Positions 20,540-31,800 of a stretch of DNA of 64,000 nt are shown piece by piece; the first letter of the stretch is position 1, and the number at the start of each line of letters is the position of its first letter. The notes beneath the pieces were generated by a model. The model saw only the letters and a program-made list of their open reading frames with translations. It was not told the DNA's origin and ran no database searches. The stretch is from NCBI GenBank assembly GCA_949710005.1, contig OX453272.1:42873157-42937156 (forward strand). The letters are read 5' to 3'. The stretch is from Ricordea florida. Taxonomy: Eukaryota > Cnidaria > Anthozoa > Corallimorpharia > Ricordeidae. The position numbers were made by a program, and so were the translations under genes.

Positions 20540-21075
20540 CCTGAGGTAGAAAGACTGGTGTTGTTCAGGCAATAGGGTCGATTGGTTACGGTGCACCGTT
20601 CTGCAGGTTTTTGGTCTTCCCTGATTGGTAAATTTCGACCCCGCTACTGTTCCTGTTAATTGCTGGGTGTTTACCATTTGCAGGAAGAAACCGGTTGGGG
20701 TAATCGATCGAAGGCAAAGGGCGGGCGAAGGGGTAATCGGGGTGAAGTCATGTTCACTGTGAGTCACAAGGGCTGCATCGTCAGCAAAGAGGAGGTCTCT
20801 CACGGTTGCTTGTCTAGTTTTGGTCTTCAGTCTGGAAAGATTGAAGATGGAGCCATCGCTTCTCCAGTGCAGTAGCACATCACCAGGTGTTTCAGTGCAA
20901 GCTCTTTGGAGGAGCACTGCAATGCAAATGCCAAACAAGGTTGGGGCCAAGACCCAGCCCTGTTTTACGCCACTCCGCACGCTGAAGCTCTGTAATCTGT
21001 CACCGTCGAACTGCACTGTGGCTTCCATCTCATCATGGAAGGACTTTATCAGGCTCAGTAGTTGGGGGGCATCCT
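20540..21075 (-). mobile_element. LINE reverse transcriptase fragment
   Basis: On the minus strand the frame reads SVRSGVKQGWVLAPTLFGI, then DLLFADDAALVTHS, the polymerase palm motifs with the catalytic FADD box. After that box the frame no longer looks like reverse transcriptase. A stretch in frame before the first ATG (LLSLIKSFHDE) is also typical, so the copy was longer and is 5'-truncated near 21075. The 3' side is cut by the end of the 13.4 kb element. Confidence 0.75.
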
Positions 21076-21489
21076 ATGGTTTGAAGGATGTGGAATACCA
21101 TTACTTATAGATATTCTAATACAAAATATATTCTAGCTAAATACATTATACTAAAGGATACATGAAGTAGTTACGGAAAGATATTTCACAAGTCCGCTGC
21201 TCTCACTGGTGTTATACTTTCCAACACTTACCTGACACGAAATGGAGACATGGACATTGCACCTACCCCTCGTAACTGTCCCAGTTGGGCTAGTTACTTC
21301 CCACTTACCATCTAAGGGGTTTTTGGCTAACGGCCTTGTGGCCTGGCCTTTTTTCTTGTGAGTGGTATACTGGGTAGGGTTATTGCACCCACGTTAAAAA
21401 TTCCATTCCATATTCTCACTTTCTCAGACTTCGACGTTTATGTAGTGATGTGTTAGACTTTTCCAGCAAATCAGTTCTTCAAGAACCGT
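21076..21489. other. Intergenic, nothing recognised
   Basis: This is AT-rich sequence between a LINE fragment and a Penelope-like fragment. No open frame or repeat boundary could be supported. Confidence 0.35.
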
Positions 21490-22480
21490 GGCTACCCTGA
21501 CTCAGTTGTGAAGACAGCTCAACAACGCGCTCAAACAATTGACCAACAGTCATTAAATGCAGCACCACAAACGTCACAGAAGGAAGAGAACCGGAGAATA
21601 CCGTTGGCATTCACTTTTCACCCACTCAAACCTTCCTGTCAAGAACATCATTCTGAATAACTTCAAGTTACTTCAGAATGACGACGAAACAAGTAGAATC
21701 TTCTCACTACCACCATTCATCTCATTTAAACGTAACAAAAACGTAAGCGACTTTTTGGTTAGAAGTACACTAAATCAGACGAATCACCCGGCACCTTCAA
21801 CTGCACACGCAAAAGATGCAAAACTTGCGCTTTCATCCACAACACGGACAAAGTAACAGGACCCAAGCGATCGATTAAAATCACCGACCGTTTCACATGC
21901 ATTTCCGCCAATGCTATCTATTGCATAAAATGCACCTTATGCAAGAAGATATACATCGGCGAGATCGGAAGAAGATTAGGTGACCGTTTCCGCGAACATC
22001 TGCGTGAGGTCGAACGAAATGACAAAGATGCATCTAAACCTGTAGCGCGACACTTTAATCAGCCTAACCACTTCACTCACAACATGGCGGTATGTGGCCT
22101 TTCCGTGCATCAGGGCAACACGGAAAGCCGTAAAAACCTAGAACAGAAGTTTATCTTCCAACTCGGTTCTCACGATCCCAACGGTATCAACGAAAGTTTC
22201 TCATTCATGGAATCATTCATCTAATTTATTCACTTCCATTCAGACACTGATATGGTTCCACCAATAGCATAGCTCCAAACTTCTCTATATAAATAGTACG
22301 TAACCCACAATCCTCTCAGTCGCTCCGACGAAGGGCTAGCGCTCGAAACGTCAGCACCTCCCTTTTACCTTACGATGGTATAACTTACTTTATCAATTCG
22401 TTTGATTATCCCAATTTCTCATTGTACTTCGGCCCTTTTGGGTATCACTATCTCGCTCTGCCATTGCACACACCAGTCAT
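21490..22480 (+). mobile_element. Penelope-like retroelement, 3' half with GIY-YIG endonuclease (decayed)
   Basis: The fragment begins in a linker with FTHSNLPVKN and SLPPFISFKRNKNVSDFLVR. Near 21790 it changes frame into CTRKRCKTCAFI, a cysteine motif. It then reads IYCIKCTLCKKIYIGEIGRR followed by LGDRFREHL, the GIY-YIG nuclease core of Penelope elements. The coding part ends at a TAA at 22222-22224. The reverse transcriptase is absent. The 3' region contains a hammerhead-like motif and CTCCCTTTTACCTTACG, which recurs at 36858. Confidence 0.8.
22321..22356 (+). ncRNA. Hammerhead-ribozyme-like motif with a core substitution
   Basis: The sequence can be parsed as stem I (GCT/AGC), core C-C-GACGA, a 4-bp stem II (GGGC/GCTC with loop TAGC), GAAA, a minimal stem III and the cleavage triplet GTC. 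Penelope-like elements are known to carry hammerheads with very short stem III. The standard core is CUGANGA, and here the U is C, which should weaken or abolish cleavage. Confidence 0.45.
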
Positions 22481-22583
22481 AAATTTCAATAGACCCGGGC
22501 AGAGGGCGCCTCAAAAAAACAAAAATGAACTTTCCAACACTCGAAGATAAATTTTGTATCTCTGCTTCCATGTACTATCCTCT

Positions 22584-22852
22584 ATTAGTATAAATACTAA
22601 GGTGATTATACAAAATCGCGCGCTCTGATTGGTTCGCTATCTCGGATTATCAGCCGATAATCACCTCGAACAAAATGGCTGCCCGTCGTTCGCGCGCTTG
22701 TGATGAAATAAAATGTTTTCGTGTTGTACAATGCTTTTTCTTTTCTTTTTTGAAATAATCACCTGTGTATTTATACTAAAACAATTATTCGCTTCAGGCT
22801 CAGTGATCATCGGTGAATATTCACTGAGCCTGAGGCGAATAATTGTTAATTA
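22584..22852. mobile_element. Two nested foldback MITEs
   Basis: The outer element has ends near TAGTATAAATACTAAGGTGATTAT and its complement at about 22755. It carries GCGCGCTCTGATTGG and an AAAATGGCTGCCCG start-like sequence. Abutting it, about 22784-22850 is a palindrome AACAATTATTCGC...CTCAGTGA whose arms pair almost perfectly. Confidence 0.6.
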
Positions 22853-22854
22853 GT

Positions 22855-23031
22855 ATATGCCACACAAGTGAATGGTGCATTTCGCGCGTTATGATTGGTT
22901 TACTCGGAGGTGATTAGCAAAGTGCTCTTCACCTCCGAGCAGCCGAAGAGAACAAAACGGTCTCCCGTTTCGGTTTGCTAAGAGCAAATTACTTGAATAA
23001 ACACTAGTCATTTAGCTTGTGTGGTATAAAC
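22855..23031. mobile_element. MITE with TATRCCACACAAG termini
   Basis: TATGCCACACAAG at the left pairs with CTTGTGTGGTATA at the right. The interior has GCGCGTTATGATTGG and a hairpin around ACTCGGAGGTGA / TCACCTCCGAG. Confidence 0.55.
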
Positions 23032-23034
23032 TAA

Positions 23035-23140
23035 AACAATTATTCACCTCAGTGTGGGTGAGTGGTGGATATTTAACTCGCCGATTCGCGGATCGGTAAA
23101 TATCCATCACTATTCACCTACACTTCGGTGAATAATTGTT
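23035..23140. mobile_element. Palindromic MITE, AACAATTATTCACC family
   Basis: The arms AACAATTATTCACCTCAGTG and GGTGGATATTTA pair with the right half to AATAATTGTTA. The same family occurs at 33846-33954, and a looser relative at 25056-25183. Confidence 0.65.
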
Positions 23141-23271
23141 AATTAATGATATACATGCAAAAAATTCAGTGCGCTGAATGCATGCCAATTAATCCCAATG
23201 CAGAAAGTTGCAGTTGAGAGCAGTAAGTTGAAATTAAATTCATATTATTTTGAATGCAATTTGTATAGGTA

Positions 23272-23387
23272 ATAGCATGGTTTGTAGTGATATTTGGAAT
23301 AAATACCACGAGGGATATTTCAAAATTGTTGTACGTAATTTCAAGAGCCGTTAGGCGAGTGAAATTTGAGACAATTTTGAAATATCT

Positions 23388-23419
<32 letters not shown>

Positions 23420-23432
23420 ATCATGCTATTAT
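23272..23432. mobile_element. Foldback MITE, 161 bp
   Basis: The arms of about 58 bp begin AATAGCATGGTTTGTA and include GATATTTGGAATAAATACCA. The loop holds AGAGCCGTTAGGCG. The frame across it is a hairpin artefact. Confidence 0.65.
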
Positions 23433-24471
23433 TTGTTTATACTACTACTCGCAAAAGGTTTGTAATTTCCACATGCAGGTATTTCAAATTAAGCAGAAAT
23501 ACCACTACTCTTAGCCAATCAAATTACAGAAATTTCTCACGTAGTAGTATAATGTACATTAAATAAGCATTATTCCAAATTGCACTCAAAACCATTTACG
23601 GTAATTATCTACTTTAGGAAACCCTCTTTTTATGTGTCCTGACATGAGCCACGGCAACTGAGTCTAGTAAGCTGTTAAAAGTGTTACTGGTTGAGTTTGG
23701 TTCTGCTGGAATAACAAAATGTTCCTCTCTGACTACTCTGGTCAGGATATTTTAGTATTCTTCAGTTAAGTACTTTGCACAAAAAGAAAACAGGCATAAA
23801 CTAATTCTTGGTATCTCACATTAGCTGTTTCTTTAAAAACCCCTTCTTCTAACATGACAAACGGTCCGAATTTCAAAACAGTGAAAATCTGAAGAAGTTT
23901 CAATTCTAGGGAAAACAAAATATAAGTATCACACTCAGACAATTACAATAAAAGCAAAATTATATTAAAATTGGGAATGAATTAATAGTGCCCTTTAATA
24001 ACTATATAAACACCAATGAAGTACCCAGTAAGTGTTTGAGTGAAAACATGATTTTTTTCAAGAAAATATCATGTTACTATGGTAATATAATAAATCACGC
24101 CTTACAATGTCAAAGTAAAATGATTTGGTATTTCATTCATGTTGATATAATAAATAGAACATAACATGGAGATACAAAAGTTTTCTTCTCACATTGAAAA
24201 ATTATTGCAGTGTTGAAGTATTTTACAACACTTGAAGAGAATTTTTTTATCTCCAAGCGGTCACATAATATCCTCTAAGTATTGTACTATAATAATAGCC
24301 TCAATTTTTGTGTTACCTTGTACATGTATAAAGAAAACATGTCAGTCTTTCCATGACCCGTTTTCTCATGTAACCCCAGAAAAAGAGAGTTCCCAAACCA
24401 TAACTTTGTCATTTCTAAGCAACTGGACAAAAGATTCATGTTATATTGCACTGCAATTCATTAGTAAAGGT

Positions 24472-24633
24472 AATCATACGGTTTCGAGTTCAATTTGGAA
24501 TTAATTTGCACGAGTGAGTTTTTCAAAAAGCTGAAATTGCACGAGCCGCTTCGGCGAGTGCAATTTCAGCTTTTTGAAAAACTCACAAGTACAAATTAAT
24601 TCCAAATTGAACGAGAAAAGCCGTATGATTATT
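24472..24633. mobile_element. Foldback MITE, about 160 bp
   Basis: The arms of about 75 bp begin AATCATACGG and run through TTCAATTTGGAATTAATTTG and TTTTTCAAAAAGCTGAAATT. The loop is short, around GAGCCGCTTCGGCG. Confidence 0.7.
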
Positions 24634-24822
24634 TATTAATAATATAAACATGAAAAAATTCACCTGGAGGAAGTGCCGGAAGATCTCATTGCGGACGGAC
24701 AGGAAGTAAGCATTTGACGCGGATTTGACACGTTATTTACTGAAGATCAACTGGTAACGCTACGAACTCAAAGCGGTTCGTTTAAAAATAAAGAATATCA
24801 TAATCCAGAAAATCGATGTGTA

Positions 24823-24880
24823 ATTTGCACTGGTGTTACACTTTTTGCACTGGTATTACACTTTTTGCACTGGTGTTACA

Positions 24881-24892
<12 letters not shown>
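24823..24892 (+). repeat. 20-bp tandem repeat, three copies
   Basis: TTTGCACTGGTGTTACACTT is repeated about three times with one or two changes, followed by a CTCAGCCAATCAGAA motif. It is non-coding. Confidence 0.7.
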
Positions 24893-24913
<21 letters not shown>

Positions 24914-25055
24914 GAGTAATTTTTTCATGTATATTATTATTGTAATAATGTATTCAAGGCAACCACTTTGAGGTAGTAACCAAAATTCTTAACTGCAGGC
25001 AAATTATCCAGGGTTGGAAAGAAATCTGCCCAAATTTTGCTGTAGTAGGTATATT

Positions 25056-25183
25056 TAACAATTATTATAATTCCTCTGAAATTGAGGTGAGTAGAGGCAG
25101 ATTATTTACCCCACTGTAGAGCAGCAAAGCAAATAATAATTATCTCCTAAACTGCTATTCGTCAAGATGGAGGAGAATAATTG
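25056..25183. mobile_element. Decayed MITE of the AACAATTATT family
   Basis: AACAATTATTATAATTCCTC at the left pairs with GAGGAGAATAATTGTT at the right. TTTAGTATATAC, the terminal word of another MITE family, follows directly. Confidence 0.5.
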
Positions 25184-25391
25184 TTTTAGTATATACACCA
25201 ATGAAGCAACCTCAGTGACCTCTCTCATAAACAGCTGTAGAATGAGAATTGATCCTCACCATTTTTGTAGTTTTGGAGAATCCCTCCACTATTCACTTCA
25301 TATGAGAAAAATAATATTACCTTAAATATCTTAGGATAGTGAGCCAATCAGATTTTTCCAAATGCCAAGGTTGCTGAGTTGGTATAATTAT

Positions 25392-25530
25392 ATGTTGTGT
25401 TTCAACTTTATCTGCGGTTCAAATTTTATTTTCCTTTGTTTCAAACTCATTATCATTAAATTACCATTTATAACCAAAACAAAAGAAAACCAAAACCAAG
25501 AAGAAAATTGAACCACAAAATATGTACTAA
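25392..25530. mobile_element. MITE, GTTGTRKTTCAA family, diverged copy
   Basis: This is a diverged copy of the element at 32658-32784. It shares GGTTCAAATTTTATTTTCCT and the GAAAATTGAACC end. The frame reported across it is antisense repeat sequence. Confidence 0.55.
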
Positions 25531-25817
25531 TATCAGATATTATACAAAATACATATCCGTCAGTCTTCCAACTCATACTGTCCAAACCGAAAAAATAGCC
25601 CATGTCAACTTGTTTTAGGGTTTTACTGTGTTGCTGGCTTTCTTAACATTAATTATTTCTTTTCAAGCAACAACAAGTTTTCACCCAAAAAAAATTGTGT
25701 AGTATTGTAAATCTTTAGTGTCTCTGCGAGTAGCATCTTATGTCTGCCAACTAAAGGTAACGTTTCTTTTCTAACAGCATGGAGGCTAAACTGTAGATTG
25801 ACAAATTCATTTCCTTG

Positions 25818-25835
25818 CTAATCTTCATGTTCATC
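25818..25835 (-). CDS. MEAF6: Possible alternative last MEAF6 exon
   Basis: TTTTGTTTCAG| is a strong acceptor directly followed by codons for Asp-Glu-His-Glu-Asp and a TAG. The phase fits the ACG|GTACGC donor of exon 5. The rest of the exon would be 3' UTR. Confidence 0.4.
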   Translation of the reverse strand, partial: DEHED

Positions 25836-28800
25836 CTGAAACAAAAGAGAGTGACTGGTTAAACGACTCATTTTTTGGTTGAGCAGAAACAAATTGAAGT
25901 TCTGAAAGAGACACTCTTGTACATGTGTGTGATTGTGAAAATTAAAAATGGTTCATATGAGCTCAAATTTTCATGGCCTCGGATACTCAATGGAAAACCT
26001 GTACCCTGTATTTAGGGGTTTGTTTTTGCACTCCACTTTTGAGATAGAAGGCATGCAAAAAGAAAAAAACAAAGAGTTTTCTCTGCCTCAACTAGCTGAT
26101 TGTTTACGGGATTTTACTGTCGCGCCAGGCTGGGTTATTTGCATGCCTTACATCTCAGAAATGAAATGCTAAAATGAAACAAACTTATACAAGGCACTTT
26201 TCTCCTATTAAATTACAGACTTGATGCAAAATTTAGCTCATTCTAACCATTTTTATTTTAAAGTGCAATTCATCACAAATTGTACAATAGTTTCACTCGA
26301 ATCAGATCTAAAATTTTGGTGAAACAGTTTCGTAAAAGCACACAAAGACTGCAGAAGCTTGAGTCAGTTATAGGGGCATCTAAAATACAACTGTTTTAAT
26401 TCCTTCCTGAATTGAGCACTGTTCTACTGCAGATTTACGTGTACTCAAAGCATTAAGTACAGTATGTGGCCAATAGCAAACTCATTTATTCCAAGCTACA
26501 GAGCTTGACAAACTTAATGTGCCATCCGGTCCTCCAAGACAGGTGGACTTTGCTCTTAGGTAAGTAAATTTTCCTACTAACTTGCTCTACAGGGCAAGGC
26601 ATGCAAGTCAAAATCTCCCGTTGATAGTACATGTATCCCAGCAGTTTAGAAATTATCCTTTTTAGCTCAGTGTTGGGGCAAAAGAACCAGCAAAATGATT
26701 GTTGACTTGTAGTGAAAGGACTTATGATTTGTGCAGACCTGACTTTGACTTACAAGTGGCAAAACAAGTGGATGCTCCCAGGCAAGCAAAATTTGAGACA
26801 GGTTTTTGCAAAAAGAGCAAGCTACGATTCAAGTTCTTGTTGAGCCCTGAGGTAATAAACCTCATGTGTACCACGAAAACCACGGTCTCTAAAAAATGAC
26901 TGAATAATCAGGACTTTCTTGATTGCCTGTCAAGAAGACAAAAACTTTCCAACACTTCTCAAGTCATCAGTAGCCTTTGTAAACTCTTCTACAAGTACAA
27001 TGTAATGAAAAACAATTAAATTTTAACTGACCTCACCAAAACTTGGTTCTCGTGACCTGTGACTAGCCTTTTTTACTCTCAATTCAATTCTATTGGGAGA
27101 GAAGTATGCAATTCAATGTGAATTTCAAAATTTCAGCATATACATACAATACAGTTCCAGCAAACTTTGAGTTTTAATCAACTGCCAATCTACTTGAAAA
27201 GCATTTAAAGCTATATCAGTCATTGTTACAACAACGAGTAGTTAACACCACCAGAAACTTACTGGTCAGGGACTTCATTAGTCAGGAAATGAAAATGAAA
27301 CAGACATTTCAATCCAAAATAAACAACAGTGGTTTTGAGATAGCAGACATTGACTGGTTCAATGTGTTTATTTTGTTACTTGAAGTTCCTGATGATTTTG
27401 TTTTACACCTCATAATTTGCACCTGTATTCTAGAGTCAAATTGTAGCTTCATGCTAGAATAAGGTACATGTACCTAGGGTGAGTGGACAGAATGGTTTAG
27501 GTAACCACCCTGATGATATACCTTTAAATCTAAGTTGCTAGCAGACAAAACTTTGGTACATTGTTGACTGTATCAGACACACTGATGTGTCTTCCAAGCT
27601 GACACTGCAATATATATATGTATCCCATGTTTATATGTACTTGAATTAGGGCCATGTCGCTTATTAAATTTTCATACCTCAACTGCAACGCTTTCAACGG
27701 CTCTGCTTATTTGAGAGCAGCACTGATTTTAAGAATTGGATGTGAGAGAGACACCCGTGTAATTTCTATCTTTACAAAAACTATCAAAAATTTGGAAAAC
27801 AAACAAACAAAAGCTTCTTTAAACTATCACCACAGACGTCATCAATCAACTTCAATTTGGCTGTCCACTTCTTAATCTGAGTTCATTAGCTCCAGATCTA
27901 GAAGGAACACCTCTTCTACATCTGAATCTGTACATCAGAAAGGGAATATCCCACTGTGCCACACCGCAACCACGTTGTTATTTGGGGGTGGTTTATTGAC
28001 TTTTTTTATACAAAATGTGGTGCTTACCCAAGGGCAGAGCTTATTCAAGTAAATATAGTAAGCATAGTAAGAGGCACTCGTGTTTTCTTGATACATATTA
28101 CATACAGTGTACCTGTGTCTCTTGTGCTTTCTTTTCTTGTGGGATCCTAAACAAGGAGCAAAATCCAAATTGAGCTCATCAAAATTATGTTACATGTATG
28201 TAAAATGGTATAAACTCAGGGGTCACTTGTTGAGATTGATAGTTTGGCTGCGAGCAGTCCTGGAAAGAATGCTTGTTGTTGCCAACTGACAGTTTTCCAA
28301 CCTGAGTGGAAGCCATTCTGAAAGTCTTGAAAGTGATTTTTTAACTTGGGCAGAAACAAAATAATATTGTGTAAACAAAATCAGCTGATGACAAGCACCT
28401 TGTAACTGTATCCAGCTGATAAAAATCAACGAAGAAAACTAATTGAATTTGCCTGTAAGTACACAATGCAACACACTAATTAACAATTAGATTATGAGCT
28501 CGAGATTTCTATAGAGTGATAGTTGATGAGGCCAAAGTAGGACTATTAAGACTTTGAACAACAAGGATCATAAAAAGTGTTACTGTGATAACAATTACTA
28601 TCATATGGCTAGTTCCATGAGCAGACAAGATGACGTGGATCCTGCGTTCTGCTGGCTACCTGAGTGGGCAAGGTGAACCTATCTTGTTTGCTCCTGAAGG
28701 ATTTCCTGTGTTGTCCAGCAAAGCAGAACAAAGCTTGTTCGCTCAAGATGACTGAATACTGGCCTTGTTATTTCTTGCATTTTCATTGACCTCAACACAC

Positions 28801-31800
28801 AAAAGAACTCTGCCCATACCCAACCACCTTGACCTCATGCTTGGTCAATAACGCCTACCAGCTGCATGTGCTTGTGAGCCATAGAGCGTACCGTACCTTT
28901 GTGAACACGTCCCATGTGCCCATGACCATGTTGATGATGAACCTGATCTGAATGTGATGAAGTTTCCTCTGAAAAACAGAAGACACAAACTTGTATAATA
29001 TACTGTAGCAAACAAGACCACACCTTTCACCATGCTAACATTCAACAAAGGCGATCAATACACACCACCTCTTCATAACAACAGTAAACAGGAGATGAAA
29101 GTTTCGAAAAATCCCAGCTTATTCCCAAACAAGTACAGTCCAACCTGCTTTATCCAGATTCGCTGGGCCTTGAGAGAAATGTCCAGACAATTTAGAGATC
29201 GGAGAATCAAAAATGTGAATATCCAGAGACAGAAATGAAACAGACTGTAATACCAAATAGATCATATTCAAATATAGAGGTAGTTCCATGATGATTTTTA
29301 ATCTTGTCTAACCAACCAGTTGATGTTTCAAAGCTTTCACGATCGTTTGATTCACAAATTGAGATGTTTTTTTTTTTTTTTCAATATTTCCAGTATCACA
29401 TGAGTTGTTATATTTACAACAAGAGAATAAGACATCTTCCCAGGTTTGAGCTTGAGTGCTCATGAAACATCAGATTGAGGGGCAAGTGCAATACCACTGC
29501 GCCACAAAGGCATCTAGACTTCTCGCTAGGCAAATAACGTTTTTACCATTTGTGTGATTCCAAACTGACTACCAGTTTTTAAGAGTTCAGACTCTATACC
29601 AACAAGCAAAACTCAAACTTGTTTTAGGAGTTTTAGGAGGTAGGGAAAAGAATCCTTTTCAACCTACTGCATGGAACTCAGAGAAAACGTAAAACATTAC
29701 CGGCATGTGAATCGATCCTAAATTTTCAAAACACGGTTATCTTTTATAAAGGAAGAACGTCCTTTTTAAGCTCAGAATGAAAATAAATATTTCCAAAGAC
29801 AACCTAACACCAAAAAAAGAAGATGTACCCTGTCGAGGCCTTAAAAGCAGCAAAAAGCCATTTTGTTTTGCCATTTCCTCAATTCCACACACACTAACTA
29901 GTATGGCTCTATTAAAAACCTAACCTAGGGATTCAAACAGACTTTAACATGCAGTGAATACAAGACCCTTAAATCACTAAAGCACAGTAAATGTTGTTTG
30001 TAAATGCTGATTTGCCTTTTGTCAACACTTTAAGAGATCATTTGAACCAAAATCTAGTGACTTCTGTAATTTTCATCACAATTTACAAAGTGGCTAGGAA
30101 CGAACACTGAATGTATTTTGCACGGACGCAATAAAATAGAAAGTTTTATGCCTCTAATATCAGAGGTGTTTTTTGTTTTTGTAAAGGTTTTGGTTGGGAA
30201 AGCTTTATATTGATTTTTCTGTCTTTGACAATTAATAGTATATTTTCAAGTTTAAAACACTCGAGAACACAGGGTATTCTCAGGTGGTCACCCATCCAAG
30301 TACTAACCCCGTCCGACAGGGCTTAACTTCGTTGATCGGAGGAGCACCAGTTTTTTTCCCTGTAGTATGGCTTTCATAGCAAGTAATTGTTTTTTGTTAC
30401 ATACAATAGCTTTCAGACCGAAATCCATTGAGTACTCTAAGCGCTCATCTGTCTGGTAACTTTAGCCACTTCCTTTAAATGTATTTCACCCATGATTTCT
30501 TCTCCTGGTTGCAGTGACTAGGCATCTTGTATTTATGGCAAAAACGGGACCAGATAATAAAAAAAGTCCAGATAATCAAAGTTTGACTGTGTCTTGAATC
30601 AACCAAACAGTTACTACAATCTGCAAACTACCATTCCCACTGTAAGCTACTTATTGCAAGCTTCTAATAGGAGCTTTAAGAGTCAGTTTCATAAATTATA
30701 TAACCCACAATTCATTATCTGCAAGGTGTTAGCAGAGAAAGTGGAGAATGAGTGAGCTCTCCAAATAAATCAATGCTGAATTTTCAAAAATTCTTCCTGA
30801 TCTCCTTACATGTATTCCTCTGCAATACATGTAAATAACATGGAATTTTGTTTTTTTTTTGGTTAAAATGTTTTAGGCACCATCATTTTAATTTTCATGA
30901 CAAGATGTCGTTGCTCGATTGTTTTACAGAAAAGAATGTATATTTCCTGACAACTGTGAGTAACACTTGACATCAAAATGAACACTAAACATTAACTTCC
31001 AATGTAAACTACTGTTAATGCTGAACAACCAGATACATGTAAATAGTTCAATAGATAGACAGGTAGTTGTACAAGTGAAGATTCAGTTCAAAATATAACA
31101 AGTGAAAACATTTAACAGAGCATTGTTACTTACTCTTTTCGGGAAGTGGCTCTGTAAGCCCACCACCAGCTGCTATGGCCTATGACGGCAAAAAACCCAA
31201 CAATCAGAGTGTTCTGAAGTAGGCAGATGAAGCATTTAACGTAAAAACTGTTAAGAGAAACAAAGAAAACGAGAGCTAAAAGTAATGCTTCTGAAACTGA
31301 TCCACCATACTTACTGCATGTGATGTAATGGATGATTTGGAAAATAACCGTTCCGCATCTTTGAATTTTCTGTTTCGTCTTTCAACTTTCGTGTTTGTGG
31401 TTCTATGAAAAAAAAAATAAAAATAAGGACAAATCACAAATAAAAGAACTAGGAAATGTCATACATACATGTAGGTACATGAACAGTACTTCACTAGAAA
31501 GAGTAGATGCAGTGATATAGAAAAACATTCTTAAAAGTAGTGTACAAGTACGTGACTGCATAGCTTCTAAATGTTACTAACAACAACAATCTCAAAAAGC
31601 AGCATTAAAAAATCTTGCCAGGTTAGCTCTGTTGCAAGTGAAAAAAAGCAGACTACAGCACAGGAGGTCTTTGGTTTAGCCTGCCCCAACACTTTTTAAC
31701 CTTAAAATACCAGTAACTGAGAAGGCATTTATAGAATGTACTGTATTATATCCTGCATCCAAAATAGACCACAAAAGAGATGTAGCTTTAGTCCACAAAA

